Source: CAZDUS01 sp964609375
GTDB taxonomy: Bacteria > Verrucomicrobiota > Kiritimatiellia > CAIKKV01 > CAITUY01
Assembly (NCBI GenBank): GCA_964609375.1
Contig: CAZSSA010000011.1
Location: 1-40,517 of the forward strand
Length of the DNA: 40,517 nt
Direction: 5' to 3'
Shown here piece by piece: positions 14,421 to 22,416 of this stretch; the stretch's first letter is position 1; every line of letters begins with the position of its first letter. A program made the position numbers and the translations under genes. The notes beneath the pieces were generated by a model. It had not been told where the DNA came from. It ran no database searches and saw nothing but the letters and a program-made list of their open reading frames with translations.

Positions 14421-14476
14421 GTCGTGCCTTTCATATTGGCGCGCCGTTTCGCTCTTTGCGTCACATACACGCGCCA

Positions 14477-14504
14477 TAGATAGCTCAGGCATCAACTAAA
14501 ACAA
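14477..14504 (-). promoter_or_regulatory. Possible promoter for the HTH-primase genes
   Basis: On the minus strand TTGTTT (14504-14499) and TATCTA (14482-14477) are 16 bp apart, upstream of ATG 14420. The surrounding gap (14421-14591) is AT-rich compared with the coding parts and has an inverted pair AACAACA (14500-14506) / TGTTGTT (14544-14550). Weak evidence. Confidence 0.3.
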
Positions 14505-14591
14505 CAGAAACGACGATTCACAATTATCAAGCCTTTGTGGTTGTGTTGTTTATGAATTTGGCGTGTAGTGATAACGGCCTTGTAAAAAAAA

Positions 14592-15047
14592 TCAGCGGTG
14601 ACGCGCCGGGATTAAGCGCCGGATTAACTCCGCTTTGGCCAGGTCGGCCCGTTTCTCTGCCAGGTCGGCGGCGTTTTCCATAGCCTCCACCCACGAGAGC
14701 CTCGGGCGCGCAGGCTTAGCCGGGGTGTAGCGTCTTATGGTTTTCCTTACTGGCAACCCACGGGCTCGGGCCAGTCGTGCGAATGCCGCCCGCAACAAGC
14801 GCCGTTCCATCGTTTCGCTCGCCTCGTTTAAGGCTACCCCCAAGATTGTCGCCATGTAAGACCGGGGGTCCCCGTTCAGTCCCGCGCACCGCCGCGCCGA
14901 AAGTTTCAATGCCCGCTCCCATAGTGCGGTCGGTAAGATATACGCGCTCTTACTCCGCACCTTCCCGGCGATCCGGGACCGCCACTCCATGTAAATGTAT
15001 TGCCGCCCCTTGACGGTCTTGGTTGTCCAGAAGGGTTTTGGGGTCAT
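14592..15047 (-). CDS. Element protein of unknown function, coupled to the integrase
   Basis: 151 residues, basic and helical. The N-terminus (FWTTKTVKGRQYIYMEWRSR) resembles the strand-rich start of integrase arm-binding domains, and the C-terminus is helical (SWVEAMENAADLAEKRADLA). ATG 15047 overlaps the integrase stop by 4 bp and has AAGGGGG 6 bases upstream inside the integrase gene, so it is translated with it. It may assist recombination, but no known family is recognised. Confidence 0.7.
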   Translation of the reverse strand: MTPKPFWTTKTVKGRQYIYMEWRSRIAGKVRSKSAYILPTALWERALKLSARRCAGLNGDPRSYMATILGVALNEASETMERRLLRAAFARLARARGLPVRKTIRRYTPAKPARPRLSWVEAMENAADLAEKRADLAKAELIRRLIPARHR

Positions 15048-16345
15048 TGTGCGCCCCCTTCCGTCATTGCCAACAGTTCATCCCGGACAGACTTCCACGT
15101 CCGCGCCGTCAGCCGCTCCGCAATCGCCCGGACGGCGCCAGCGTCTAACTGGTGGGGCGATCCGGCGGCGGGCAGGGCCTTGATAGCGTCGCCGGTCATA
15201 GAGGGCAGGGCGGCCACGGCGGCCACGGCGGCGGCCTCGCCCGTGTGCTGATAGTGCCGGGTCATCGCCGGGTTCGTGTGCCCGACAAGGGCCTGAACGA
15301 CGGCAAGGGGCACACCATTCTCCGCGCACATACTCACAAAGCTATGGCGGAGGGAGTGAAAGCCAACTTCCACTTGAGAAATATTCCGCCCCTTAATAGT
15401 GCGGCGTGTTTCAATTCCGCACTTGTTGAACAGGGCTTGCACCCGGTCGGTCACATACGAAGCGTGTCGGGTGTAGTCTTGGGATATGCGTGGTAGCACA
15501 TATCCGGCCCGGTCCGCCTTGGGAGTTTCGTTCAGCATTGCCGCAAGGGTAGGGTGGATGGGGATTATAACAGGCTGGGGGCTTCGCCGTCCGGTCTTGT
15601 TCGGGATCCGCGTTATCCTTCCGCGTATAAGGTCGCACTCCGCCCACCGCAATGTGGCGCAATCACCCAGCCGCAATCCTGAATAGAGCCCAATGGCGAG
15701 CAATAGGCGGAGGTCGCCTGTTGCCGCCGTGCATACTTTCTTCAATTCCTCCAATGTCAATTCCCGCCGTCCGTGCGTCACTAGTTTCTTCCGCGTGATC
15801 TCGTCCCATACGATCTCGGTGATCCGGGCCTTAACCTTAACCGTGCGAAATACAAGCCCCAATAAATTCAGATACTTGTTGAGCGTGTTAGGGGACCGGC
15901 CTTCACTGGTAAGCCATGCCGCGAATTGCTCCGCTATATCCGGCGTAACTTCTCGAAGCGCCCTCACCTCGGGGTGGTGTGTTTTCATCCATTGCCAAAA
16001 CCGCCCCCACTGGATTTCGTACTTTGCCAGCGTTGCCGCCCCGGTGTCCGGGCGCTTCGAGGATGCAAGAAAAGCCCCCCAGGCATCGGTGAGAAGCAAG
16101 GCGGGGTTATCAATTTCGTCGATCAATGCAAGGGCCTTCTCCGCCGTCTCGATCCGCCCGCGTACGGCCTCCATCACCCGCTTTTCATCACCACTCAGAA
16201 ACGGGGCAATGATCCGGGCCAGTTCTGTCTTAGCTTCTCCCTTGTCTGTCTTGTGGGTGGTTTGGGCATACCGTTTCCCCTGGAATTGCCATTGGGCGTA
16301 AAACGTCTTGCCGCGCTTGACTAGGTATCCCTTTACTGTTTTCAT
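15044..16345 (-). CDS. int: Tyrosine recombinase (integrase)
   Basis: 433 residues that integrate and excise the element at tRNA-Leu. The N-terminal arm-binding region (KGYLVKRGKTFYAQWQFQGK) is followed by a SAM-like core-binding domain (about 85-190) and the catalytic domain, where all residues are present: R225 (YSGLRLGD), K250 (IPNKTGRR), H330 and R333 (FHSLRHS), H356 (GHTN) and nucleophile Y365 (MTRHYQH). AGGAAACG precedes ATG 16345. It sits beside attR and is read toward the element interior. Confidence 0.95.
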   Translation of the reverse strand: MKTVKGYLVKRGKTFYAQWQFQGKRYAQTTHKTDKGEAKTELARIIAPFLSGDEKRVMEAVRGRIETAEKALALIDEIDNPALLLTDAWGAFLASSKRPDTGAATLAKYEIQWGRFWQWMKTHHPEVRALREVTPDIAEQFAAWLTSEGRSPNTLNKYLNLLGLVFRTVKVKARITEIVWDEITRKKLVTHGRRELTLEELKKVCTAATGDLRLLLAIGLYSGLRLGDCATLRWAECDLIRGRITRIPNKTGRRSPQPVIIPIHPTLAAMLNETPKADRAGYVLPRISQDYTRHASYVTDRVQALFNKCGIETRRTIKGRNISQVEVGFHSLRHSFVSMCAENGVPLAVVQALVGHTNPAMTRHYQHTGEAAAVAAVAALPSMTGDAIKALPAAGSPHQLDAGAVRAIAERLTARTWKSVRDELLAMTEGGAQ

Positions 16346-16352
16346 ATCGTTT

Positions 16353-16405
16353 CCTATCCTTACTGTTGATAACGCAAGGATAGGGGAAAAAAGGCGGGAT
16401 GTCCA
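16353..16405 (-). promoter_or_regulatory. Integrase promoter with overlapping operator-like inverted repeat
   Basis: On the minus strand TGGACA (16405-16400) and TATCCT (16382-16377) are 17 bp apart. A perfect 9-bp inverted repeat, CCTATCCTT (16353-16361) and AAGGATAGG (16376-16384), covers the -10 and the leader, and its near arm contains the ribosome binding site. It could be a repressor site or an RNA hairpin that masks the start. Confidence 0.5.
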
Positions 16406-16415
16406 CTACAAAAAC

Positions 16416-16444
16416 ACGCGATATGTTAAAAAGGCCACGATATG
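16416..16444 (+). repeat. CGATATG repeats beside attR
   Basis: ACGCGATATG (16416-16425) and CCACGATATG (16435-16444) are 19 bp apart, just inside attR. A reversed copy (CATATCGT, 16343-16350) overlaps the integrase start codon. The spacing and place suit integrase arm-type sites. Confidence 0.4.
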
Positions 16445-16453
16445 ACAAAAACT

Positions 16454-16515
16454 AGTAGACTCAAAATCTACCGCCCGCAAGGGCATAGGGGTTCAAGTCC
16501 CTTCTCCGGCACCAT
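16454..16515 (+). repeat. attR: 62-bp direct repeat, 3' tRNA-Leu fragment
   Basis: Identical to 9133-9194. It lacks the D-arm and acceptor 5' strand, so it is not a working tRNA; it is the displaced 3' end of the original host gene. Host sequence resumes at 16516. Confidence 0.95.
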
Positions 16516-16580
16516 CCCAGAGCCCCTCGTTTTCGACTCAAGACATGCAAATAAGAGGCGATAGATCTATAGCGAGCTCG

Positions 16581-16973
16581 ATGTCTATGCGTCTGGCCTG
16601 GCTGAATGTTCATTCAGGGGTACGCTGGTTTCTAACCATGGCCGTCTGGGCGATGGTGAATGTGATGTTATTCCTGCCTGCCAAGAAATTGCCGGACATG
16701 CAGATTGTTTTCATGCAGGACAAAATCGTTCATCTGGTGATTTTTGCATTATTGGCGGCAATGGTCCGGTGGGCCCTTCCTGATCAATGGGGTAATGGTT
16801 GGCGGGGGATTGCTGTTGTGGTGGTGCTGATTGTCCATGGCCTTGCTACCGAATGTTTGCAGTCTCTACTCCCGAGTGCAGGACGCGCCTTTGAGTGGGC
16901 TGATCTTGCCATGGATTGGATGGGGACTGTGACAGGGCGATGGATTTGCGGGTGGTTGGCGGTGCGGCAGTAA
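16581..16973 (+). CDS. VanZ-like family membrane protein
   Basis: About 130 residues with four hydrophobic segments. The VanZ-like pattern is clear: FLPAKKLPDMQ, DKIVHLVIFALLAA, ATECLQSLLPSAGRAFEW and ADLAMDWMGTVTG. The family is named for a teicoplanin-resistance protein, but most chromosomal members have unknown roles in the inner membrane. No ribosome binding site is obvious; ATG 16545, 16581 and 16587 are all possible starts. First host gene after the element, followed closely by yceH. Confidence 0.75.
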   Translation: MSMRLAWLNVHSGVRWFLTMAVWAMVNVMLFLPAKKLPDMQIVFMQDKIVHLVIFALLAAMVRWALPDQWGNGWRGIAVVVVLIVHGLATECLQSLLPSAGRAFEWADLAMDWMGTVTGRWICGWLAVRQ

Positions 16974-17070
16974 ATTGCCCGGTCAGGCGCATGGCTTGCG
17001 GAATAATTCCCTTCGATTGCCAGACGGAGGGTTAGGGCGTATCATCCGCTGTGTCAAGGGAGGGAATGCC

Positions 17071-17736
17071 ATGGAAGCGGTATTGAGTCCGAATGAAATC
17101 AGGGTGTTGGCTTGTCTGATCGAGAAGTCGCTCTCTACGCCTGAGTATTATCCGATGACGCTGAATGCCCTGATAGCGGCGTGCAATCAGAAATCGAACC
17201 GCGATCCCGTGATGCAGATGTCCGGTGAAGATGCCGTTAGGGCACTGGACTTGTTGCGAGACCGGCGGCTGGCATGGTCGGTGACCATGGCTGGAAGCCG
17301 AGCGCCAAAGTATCGTCATCATCTCGAGGATGTATATCCATTGGTGCCGTTGCAAGTGGCGGTGTTGTGCGAGTTGATGTTGCGTGGCCCGCAGACGGCA
17401 GGGGAACTACGAACCCATGCCGGACGCCTATGGGGGATCACGGATACAGCGGAAGTTCAGTCCGTTCTGCAACAGTTGATGGTTTGGCCGGGTGGGGCAC
17501 TGGTCGCTGTGTCACCGCGACGGTCCGGGCAGCGGGAAGAGCGCTATACCCACTTGCTTGGCGGATCGCTTGCAACGGAGGTGGAGACGGGTGATGCCTT
17601 TGTTGAACCTTCCCGCCTCAGTGTCATGGCTGAGAATGAGCGAATAGCAGCGCTAGAGGCGAAAATGACGATACTTGATGATGAGCTGGCGCGACTTAGG
17701 GGTCAATTCTCTGATTTCGCCAAACAATTTCAGTGA
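17071..17736 (+). CDS. YceH-like (DUF480/UPF0502) winged-helix protein
   Basis: 221 residues, close to Escherichia coli YceH (215). The family signature is at the start (LSPNEIRVLACLIEKSLSTP, then EYYPMTLNALIAACNQKSNR) and again in the middle (LCELMLRGPQTAGELRTHAG). The structure is two winged helices, but function is unknown. AGGGAGG before ATG 17071 selects this start over GTG/ATG codons up to 16975. A C-terminal coiled coil ends the protein. Confidence 0.9.
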   Translation: MEAVLSPNEIRVLACLIEKSLSTPEYYPMTLNALIAACNQKSNRDPVMQMSGEDAVRALDLLRDRRLAWSVTMAGSRAPKYRHHLEDVYPLVPLQVAVLCELMLRGPQTAGELRTHAGRLWGITDTAEVQSVLQQLMVWPGGALVAVSPRRSGQREERYTHLLGGSLATEVETGDAFVEPSRLSVMAENERIAALEAKMTILDDELARLRGQFSDFAKQFQ

Positions 17737-17740
17737 CCGT

Positions 17741-17786
17741 AATGGCATGAACGCCATTTGACAGTATCTTTATGGTTAAGTAGTAT
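17741..17786 (+). promoter_or_regulatory. typA promoter with upstream hairpin
   Basis: A perfect -35 TTGACA (17758-17763), 17-bp spacer and -10 TAGTAT (17781-17786) give the best promoter match in the window, placing transcription start near 17793 and a leader of about 50 bases. A 6-bp perfect hairpin AATGGC (17741-17746) / GCCATT (17753-17758) touches the -35 box; it may be a weak end for yceH or an operator. Confidence 0.65.
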
Positions 17787-17842
17787 CCCTGCCCGCTGGT
17801 GAGTCAACTTAACCTTCTGCCGGCGGTTTCCTGAAAGACCCT

Positions 17843-19639
17843 ATGCATCGTCCCGACCTTATTCGCAACGTAGCCATCGTTGCTCATGTTGATCACGGTA
17901 AAACCACCCTTGTTGACAGACTGTTCCAGCAGAGTGGGATGTTCCGCGAAAATCAGGCTGTTGCTGAACGGATGATGGACTCCATGGACCTTGAGCGCGA
18001 ACGGGGTATTACGATTGCCTCCAAGAATGGATCGTTCCAGTACGGTGATCATACGATCAATATCATTGATACACCCGGGCATGCTGACTTTGGAGGGCAG
18101 GTTGAGCGGGTGCTGCAGATGGCTGATGGTGCATTATTATTGGTTGATGCTCAGGAAGGGCCAATGCCACAGACGTTTTTCGTTCTAAAGAAGGTGCTCG
18201 CCAGGAATATTCCCGTGATTGTGGTTGTGAACAAGATTGATAAACCGGCGGCGCGGATTGACTGGGTTGTCAATCATGTGTTTGATTTATTCGTAAAGTT
18301 GAATGCACACGATGCGGCCCTTGATTTCCATACGATTTATGCTTCGGCCACAGGCGGGTTTGCGTCTGATGATCCCCATCAACAGGGTACTGACATGCGC
18401 CCTATTCTCGATGCGATCATCAAATTTGTGCCGAAGCCGAGCGGTGATCCTGATGCGCCTCTTCAGTTGCAAGTGAGTTCCATTGATCATTCGCCATTTA
18501 TGGGGCGGCTAGGTATTGGGAAGATCACTTCCGGATCCATTAAAACCGGCATGCCTGTGGTGGTGGCCAATATGTCCGGTAAGATGGCCCCGACACGGAT
18601 TACCAAGCTCTATCGATTTAATTGTAATCAAAAAGTGGAGACGGAAGAGGCCGGGCTGGGTGAGGTTGTTGCCGTTGCCGGCTTGGATACGGTGGCCATC
18701 GGCGATACATATACTGATCCCGAGTTTCCTCGTCCGGCGATGGCGATCCCTGTTGATCCGCCCACGCTGGCCATGAATTTCATTCCCAACAACTCGCCCT
18801 TTGCCGGCACCGAAGGAACGTTTGTGACCTCCATTCATGTTGCTGACCGGCTGAAGCGGGAAGCCTTGTATGATGTGGCTTTGGAGGTCGAAGTGCTAGG
18901 AGACGGTTCCGGGCACAAAGTTTCCGGACGCGGAGAACTGCATCTGTCGATCCTGATCGAAAAGATGCGTCGTGAGGGATATGAATTTCAGGTCAGTTGT
19001 CCCAATGTTATTTATCGTGAAGAGAACGGCGAGATTCGTGAGCCCTACGAGGAACTGACCATTGATGTGGCCGAGGAATACATGGGCACGGTGATTGAGA
19101 AACTTGGTGGTCGCAAGGGAATTCTTCTTGAGATGGAGAAGGGGACGGGTATGTCCCGGCTCAAATACCGGATTCCTACACGGGGATTGCTGGGATTCAA
19201 GTCCGAGTTCATGTCTGACACCAAAGGGATGGGGGTGTTGACCTATATCTTCCTGGAGTACGGCCCATTTGCGGGTGAAATGCGCAAGCGGAGGAATGGG
19301 GTGATGGTTTCCATGGAGAACTGTTCCACTGTGTCATATGCGCTTTTTAATCTCCAGAAGCGCGGCAAGCTATTCATGGGTCCAGGGGTGAGGATTCAAA
19401 AAGGCCAGATTGTTGGCGAGCATTGCAGAGACAACGATCTGACCGTGAATCCCGCGAAAGGCAAACAGCTTACCAATATCCGTGCGGCCGGCTCGGATGA
19501 GAATATCATTCTTACGCCTCCCACTCACATGAGTCTGGAGGATTGTATTGCGTACATCAATCAGGATGAGCTCGTAGAGGTAACCCCAAAGAGTGTTCGA
19601 TTGCGAAAAGATCCCAAGGTGCGCAGGGCGGCGGCCTGA
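17843..19639 (+). CDS. typA: Translational GTPase TypA/BipA
   Basis: 598-residue ribosome-associated GTPase of the EF-G group that helps assemble the 50S subunit and is needed under cold or other stress. The G-domain motifs are intact: AHVDHGKTT (14-22), the switch segment RERGITIASKN, DTPGHADFGG (76-85) and NKID (130-133). The EF-G-like domains follow, with the BipA-specific C-terminal domain (GPGVRIQKGQIVGEHCRDND). Length is normal. It has its own near-consensus promoter and converges with the phosphodiesterase gene at 19716. Confidence 0.97.
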   Translation: MHRPDLIRNVAIVAHVDHGKTTLVDRLFQQSGMFRENQAVAERMMDSMDLERERGITIASKNGSFQYGDHTINIIDTPGHADFGGQVERVLQMADGALLLVDAQEGPMPQTFFVLKKVLARNIPVIVVVNKIDKPAARIDWVVNHVFDLFVKLNAHDAALDFHTIYASATGGFASDDPHQQGTDMRPILDAIIKFVPKPSGDPDAPLQLQVSSIDHSPFMGRLGIGKITSGSIKTGMPVVVANMSGKMAPTRITKLYRFNCNQKVETEEAGLGEVVAVAGLDTVAIGDTYTDPEFPRPAMAIPVDPPTLAMNFIPNNSPFAGTEGTFVTSIHVADRLKREALYDVALEVEVLGDGSGHKVSGRGELHLSILIEKMRREGYEFQVSCPNVIYREENGEIREPYEELTIDVAEEYMGTVIEKLGGRKGILLEMEKGTGMSRLKYRIPTRGLLGFKSEFMSDTKGMGVLTYIFLEYGPFAGEMRKRRNGVMVSMENCSTVSYALFNLQKRGKLFMGPGVRIQKGQIVGEHCRDNDLTVNPAKGKQLTNIRAAGSDENIILTPPTHMSLEDCIAYINQDELVEVTPKSVRLRKDPKVRRAAA

Positions 19640-19715
19640 CCTGAGCTTGGTGATATCCATTGCCGTTTCATGAGTCCCGCTTTTATGAGGATGTAGTGAT
19701 GAGGCGGGGGTGCGG

Positions 19716-20741
19716 CTATTGGGTGGCATGAGTTGGAGTCGGGGCGACCTGCAGGTCCTGCTTATTGTTGATGGATGAATTGGGAATGGGGCCGAGCCCG
19801 AGGAGGCTCAGTCCGAGATTGCCGGCATCACCATTACGAACAGGCTGCGGCAGTGCTGAGTAGTCGGGTCGTTCGCTTCCTGATAGAGCTCTGATTCCGG
19901 CATTCAACGTGTATAGATCGCCAGGGGAGACTCCCGCCCCCCAGACACAGAAGGGGATGGTATAGTTCAGGGGATCCGTGCTGTCGCCATGGCCAATTCC
20001 AGTGCCCCCATGGTCTGCCGTTATGATCAGCGTGGAATGATTCTTCATTGCAGGGTGGTTGGTCATCAATTGCATGATGCGCCCAACGCATGTGTCCTGA
20101 GCGATGAGAGCCGAGCGATAGTCTTTGCTTCCCCATCCGAACTCATGACCTGCTGAATCAGTATCGCCGAAATGAATGAACGAGTAATGGCAAGGGTTGG
20201 TGGCCATCAGTTCAATAAAGTTATCGGTCAGTTCAGTAGCCTTCTTCGCCCGACAAAAGACATCCACTTTGTTGCGTCCGTTGTCGGTTCCGATGGTATC
20301 GAAGGCGCCGTGTTCAGCATCATAGGAAATGGCAAAGAGGGCGAATTTGGATTTGGTTGTCCATAGTCCAGTGCGGCGTCCGTTATCGTGGGCGACATCG
20401 AAGGCACTGGCCACATATTCGCCTTTGTTAGAGTGTAGCGTGGTTCCCTTGGATGGACTGGTATTACTGATCCATGCGTGACCTCCATCCCCGGTAATTG
20501 GCCGACTGGTGAGCATCGTGGCATGGTTGGGTAGTGTTACGGTGATGCTATAATCGGAACGTGCATTTGTTGTGCAAGCTCCCTGATTCATTAGTTGCTG
20601 GAGGGCGGGCAGCTTGCCTTCCTCCATCAGGGATTGCAGATAGCCGGCCCCCGCGCCATCCATGCTGACGGTGATTACAAAGTTTGCGCCCCATGATGAC
20701 GTTGCCCACAGAACCACTATCAGTAAAAGGAAGTTTTTCAT
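19716..20741 (-). CDS. Exported alkaline-phosphatase-superfamily phosphodiesterase
   Basis: 341 residues from ATG 20741 with a signal peptide (MKNFLLLIVVLWATSSWG). The type I phosphodiesterase/nucleotide pyrophosphatase pattern is present: metal ligand in VSMDGAG, nucleophile Thr in LPNHATML, then FGDTDSAGH, ITADHGG and GHGD, giving two-zinc binding. The substrate could be a nucleotide, phospholipid head group or phosphonate. Longer starts to 20873 would overlap the DUF167 gene. The two genes are 33 bp apart on the same strand and may form an operon. Confidence 0.85.
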   Translation of the reverse strand: MKNFLLLIVVLWATSSWGANFVITVSMDGAGAGYLQSLMEEGKLPALQQLMNQGACTTNARSDYSITVTLPNHATMLTSRPITGDGGHAWISNTSPSKGTTLHSNKGEYVASAFDVAHDNGRRTGLWTTKSKFALFAISYDAEHGAFDTIGTDNGRNKVDVFCRAKKATELTDNFIELMATNPCHYSFIHFGDTDSAGHEFGWGSKDYRSALIAQDTCVGRIMQLMTNHPAMKNHSTLIITADHGGTGIGHGDSTDPLNYTIPFCVWGAGVSPGDLYTLNAGIRALSGSERPDYSALPQPVRNGDAGNLGLSLLGLGPIPNSSINNKQDLQVAPTPTHATQ

Positions 20742-20773
20742 GTTGTTAATCATGCCTATTTCAATGCCGGTCA

Positions 20774-21091
20774 TTATTCTATTGCGCGGCAGGACGCCGC
20801 GTCTACGATATTCAAGCGGATCCGGGCCGTTTGGGCGGTAAGATTTCTGACGAGGATGCGCTTGTGGCGGCAAGTATCACCATGCAGAAGTTCGAGTTGG
20901 CCTTTGGGAATGCCCAGCGCCTTGGCAAGGAAGGACAACAATTCCTTGTTGGCCTTGCCATCCACAGGAGGGGCCTGAAGGCGGATTTTGAGGGCATCGC
21001 CATGGATGCCTTGAATTTGGTTCCGTGTCGCCCGAGGGGCAGCGTGAATAGTGATGATGGAACCCTCACTGGAATCTGAAATCCAAGGCAT
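20774..21091 (-). CDS. DUF167/YggU family protein
   Basis: 105 residues, usual for UPF0235. The signature is clear: HAAPRATRNQIQGIHGDALK, then IRLQAPPVDGKANKELLSFL, LGIPKGQLELLHGDTCRHK and RILV. These small cytoplasmic proteins are widespread and of unknown function. It is divergent from lpxK across 131 bp in which I see no strong promoter. Confidence 0.9.
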   Translation of the reverse strand: MPWISDSSEGSIITIHAAPRATRNQIQGIHGDALKIRLQAPPVDGKANKELLSFLAKALGIPKGQLELLHGDTCRHKRILVRNLTAQTARIRLNIVDAASCRAIE

Positions 21092-21222
21092 GCGTCCATT
21101 GTGCTGATCGATGACAATAAATCAAGCCTGTGGACAGCCTGTGGAGTAGCTTGACTCAGTCTGCAATCCGATGGCAACATGAACCTGAATGTCCTCGGGG
21201 CCGTGAATCGAGTTGATGACCG

Positions 21223-22416
21223 ATGTTGACGGAGTTGAAGGTGAAAAACGGGCGGCGTGAGCAAATTGAAAAATACCTGATAGATCTGATTCAGCGAAAG
21301 GATGTTTCGCGCATCAGAGATCGGCGGATTCTGTTGTTTTTGTGGTTTTTGAAACAGCTTTCGCATGCTTATAAAGGGGTAATGCGCCTGCGCAGCAGTT
21401 TGTACCGCAACGGGATTCTGAGGCATCATACGTTGGGATGCCAGGTTATCAGCATTGGCAATCTGACGGTCGGGGGAACCGGAAAGACGCCTGTTGTGGA
21501 AGTATTTGCCCGGACGCTGCAGCAGAAGGGGCGCAAGGTGGCCATCCTGAGCCGTGGTTACAAGAAAGAGGAGCCGCCACTAATAAAGCGCTTGGGCGAC
21601 AAGGTGCTTATGCGCGAAAAGCGCACTCCGCCACGGATTGTTTCGGATGGTGAAACCTTGTTGCTGGATTCCGCGATGGGCGGCGATGAACCGTATATGT
21701 TGGCATCGAACCTTCCTGATGTTGCCGTTTTGGTGGACAAGGATCGCGTCAAGAGCGGACGGTATGCAATAAACCGCCTGGGATGTGATACGTTGATTCT
21801 TGATGATGGGTTCCAGTATCTCTACATGAAGCATCGTGTCGATGTCGTGTTGGTGGATAGTAAGAATCCGTTTGGCAATGGGTTTGTCCTGCCCCGGGGG
21901 ATATTACGGGAGTCCATCAGGAGTTTAAGCAAGGCGGACTATGTTTTCATTACCAAGTGCAACGGAACGGACAACAGCGGGCTAAAGGCGGAAATCCGCC
22001 GCTTCAATGCGAAGGCTGAAATCATTGAATGTGCGCATAAGCCGAGGTATCTCAAGAATGTCTTCACGACGGTACGGGATGAGTTGGCGTATTTGAAAGG
22101 TATGCCTGTGATTGCCTTCTCGGGAATTGCGGCGCCGGAGGGTTTTGAAAGCAGTTTGGAGTCGTTGGGAGCCAACGTGTTGGGACGTATCCGGTATGCG
22201 GATCATCACCGTTATACCCAGCAACAGATTATTGATGCCATAAACCGGGCCAAAAATGAGGGAGCAGAGGCGATTATCACCACGGAAAAAGATGCTGTTC
22301 GGTTTCCGAGACTTGACCGTACGGATGTTCCTGTTTATTTCCTGCGGGTGGATATTGAATTGCTGTCCGGAACAGAGGATTTTCATGCCTGTATCTCGCG
22401 AATTTGCTTCCAGTAA
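21223..22416 (+). CDS. lpxK: Tetraacyldisaccharide 4'-kinase (LpxK)
   Basis: Phosphorylates the 4' position of the lipid A disaccharide at the inner membrane, sixth step of the Raetz pathway. The Walker A motif is VGGTGKTP, and the family segments ISIGNLTVGGTGKTPVVEV, ILSRGY, GDEPYMLA, DRVKSGRYAI and LDDGFQY are all present. At 397 residues it is longer than the common length of about 330, mainly through an N-terminal extension and an insert after ILSRGYKK. ATG 21223 lacks a good ribosome binding site; a GTG at 21241 with an upstream GGAG is possible. Overlaps the heptosyltransferase gene by 32 bp. Confidence 0.93.
   Translation: MLTELKVKNGRREQIEKYLIDLIQRKDVSRIRDRRILLFLWFLKQLSHAYKGVMRLRSSLYRNGILRHHTLGCQVISIGNLTVGGTGKTPVVEVFARTLQQKGRKVAILSRGYKKEEPPLIKRLGDKVLMREKRTPPRIVSDGETLLLDSAMGGDEPYMLASNLPDVAVLVDKDRVKSGRYAINRLGCDTLILDDGFQYLYMKHRVDVVLVDSKNPFGNGFVLPRGILRESIRSLSKADYVFITKCNGTDNSGLKAEIRRFNAKAEIIECAHKPRYLKNVFTTVRDELAYLKGMPVIAFSGIAAPEGFESSLESLGANVLGRIRYADHHRYTQQQIIDAINRAKNEGAEAIITTEKDAVRFPRLDRTDVPVYFLRVDIELLSGTEDFHACISRICFQ

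Larger units (their letters stand above)
9133..16515 (-). mobile_element. Integrated satellite-like element in tRNA-Leu
   Basis: A 7.4-kb element is bounded by identical 62-bp direct repeats (9133-9194 and 16454-16515). All recognised genes are on the minus strand. Reading from the right end: tyrosine integrase, unknown 151-residue protein, AlpA/excisionase-like HTH, primase-polymerase/helicase, an iteron array, then small genes including a Nu1-like HTH protein, with a terminator near the left end. No capsid, tail, portal, large terminase, relaxase or type IV secretion genes are present. The combination resembles phage-inducible chromosomal islands. The integrase lies at the end distal to the intact tRNA. 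Borders are certain from the repeats; the satellite label is inference. Confidence 0.9.

Noticed and set aside
16454..16515. Second tRNA-Leu gene
   Set aside because: Only the part from the anticodon stem to CCA is present; the D-arm and 5' acceptor strand are missing, so it is attR.
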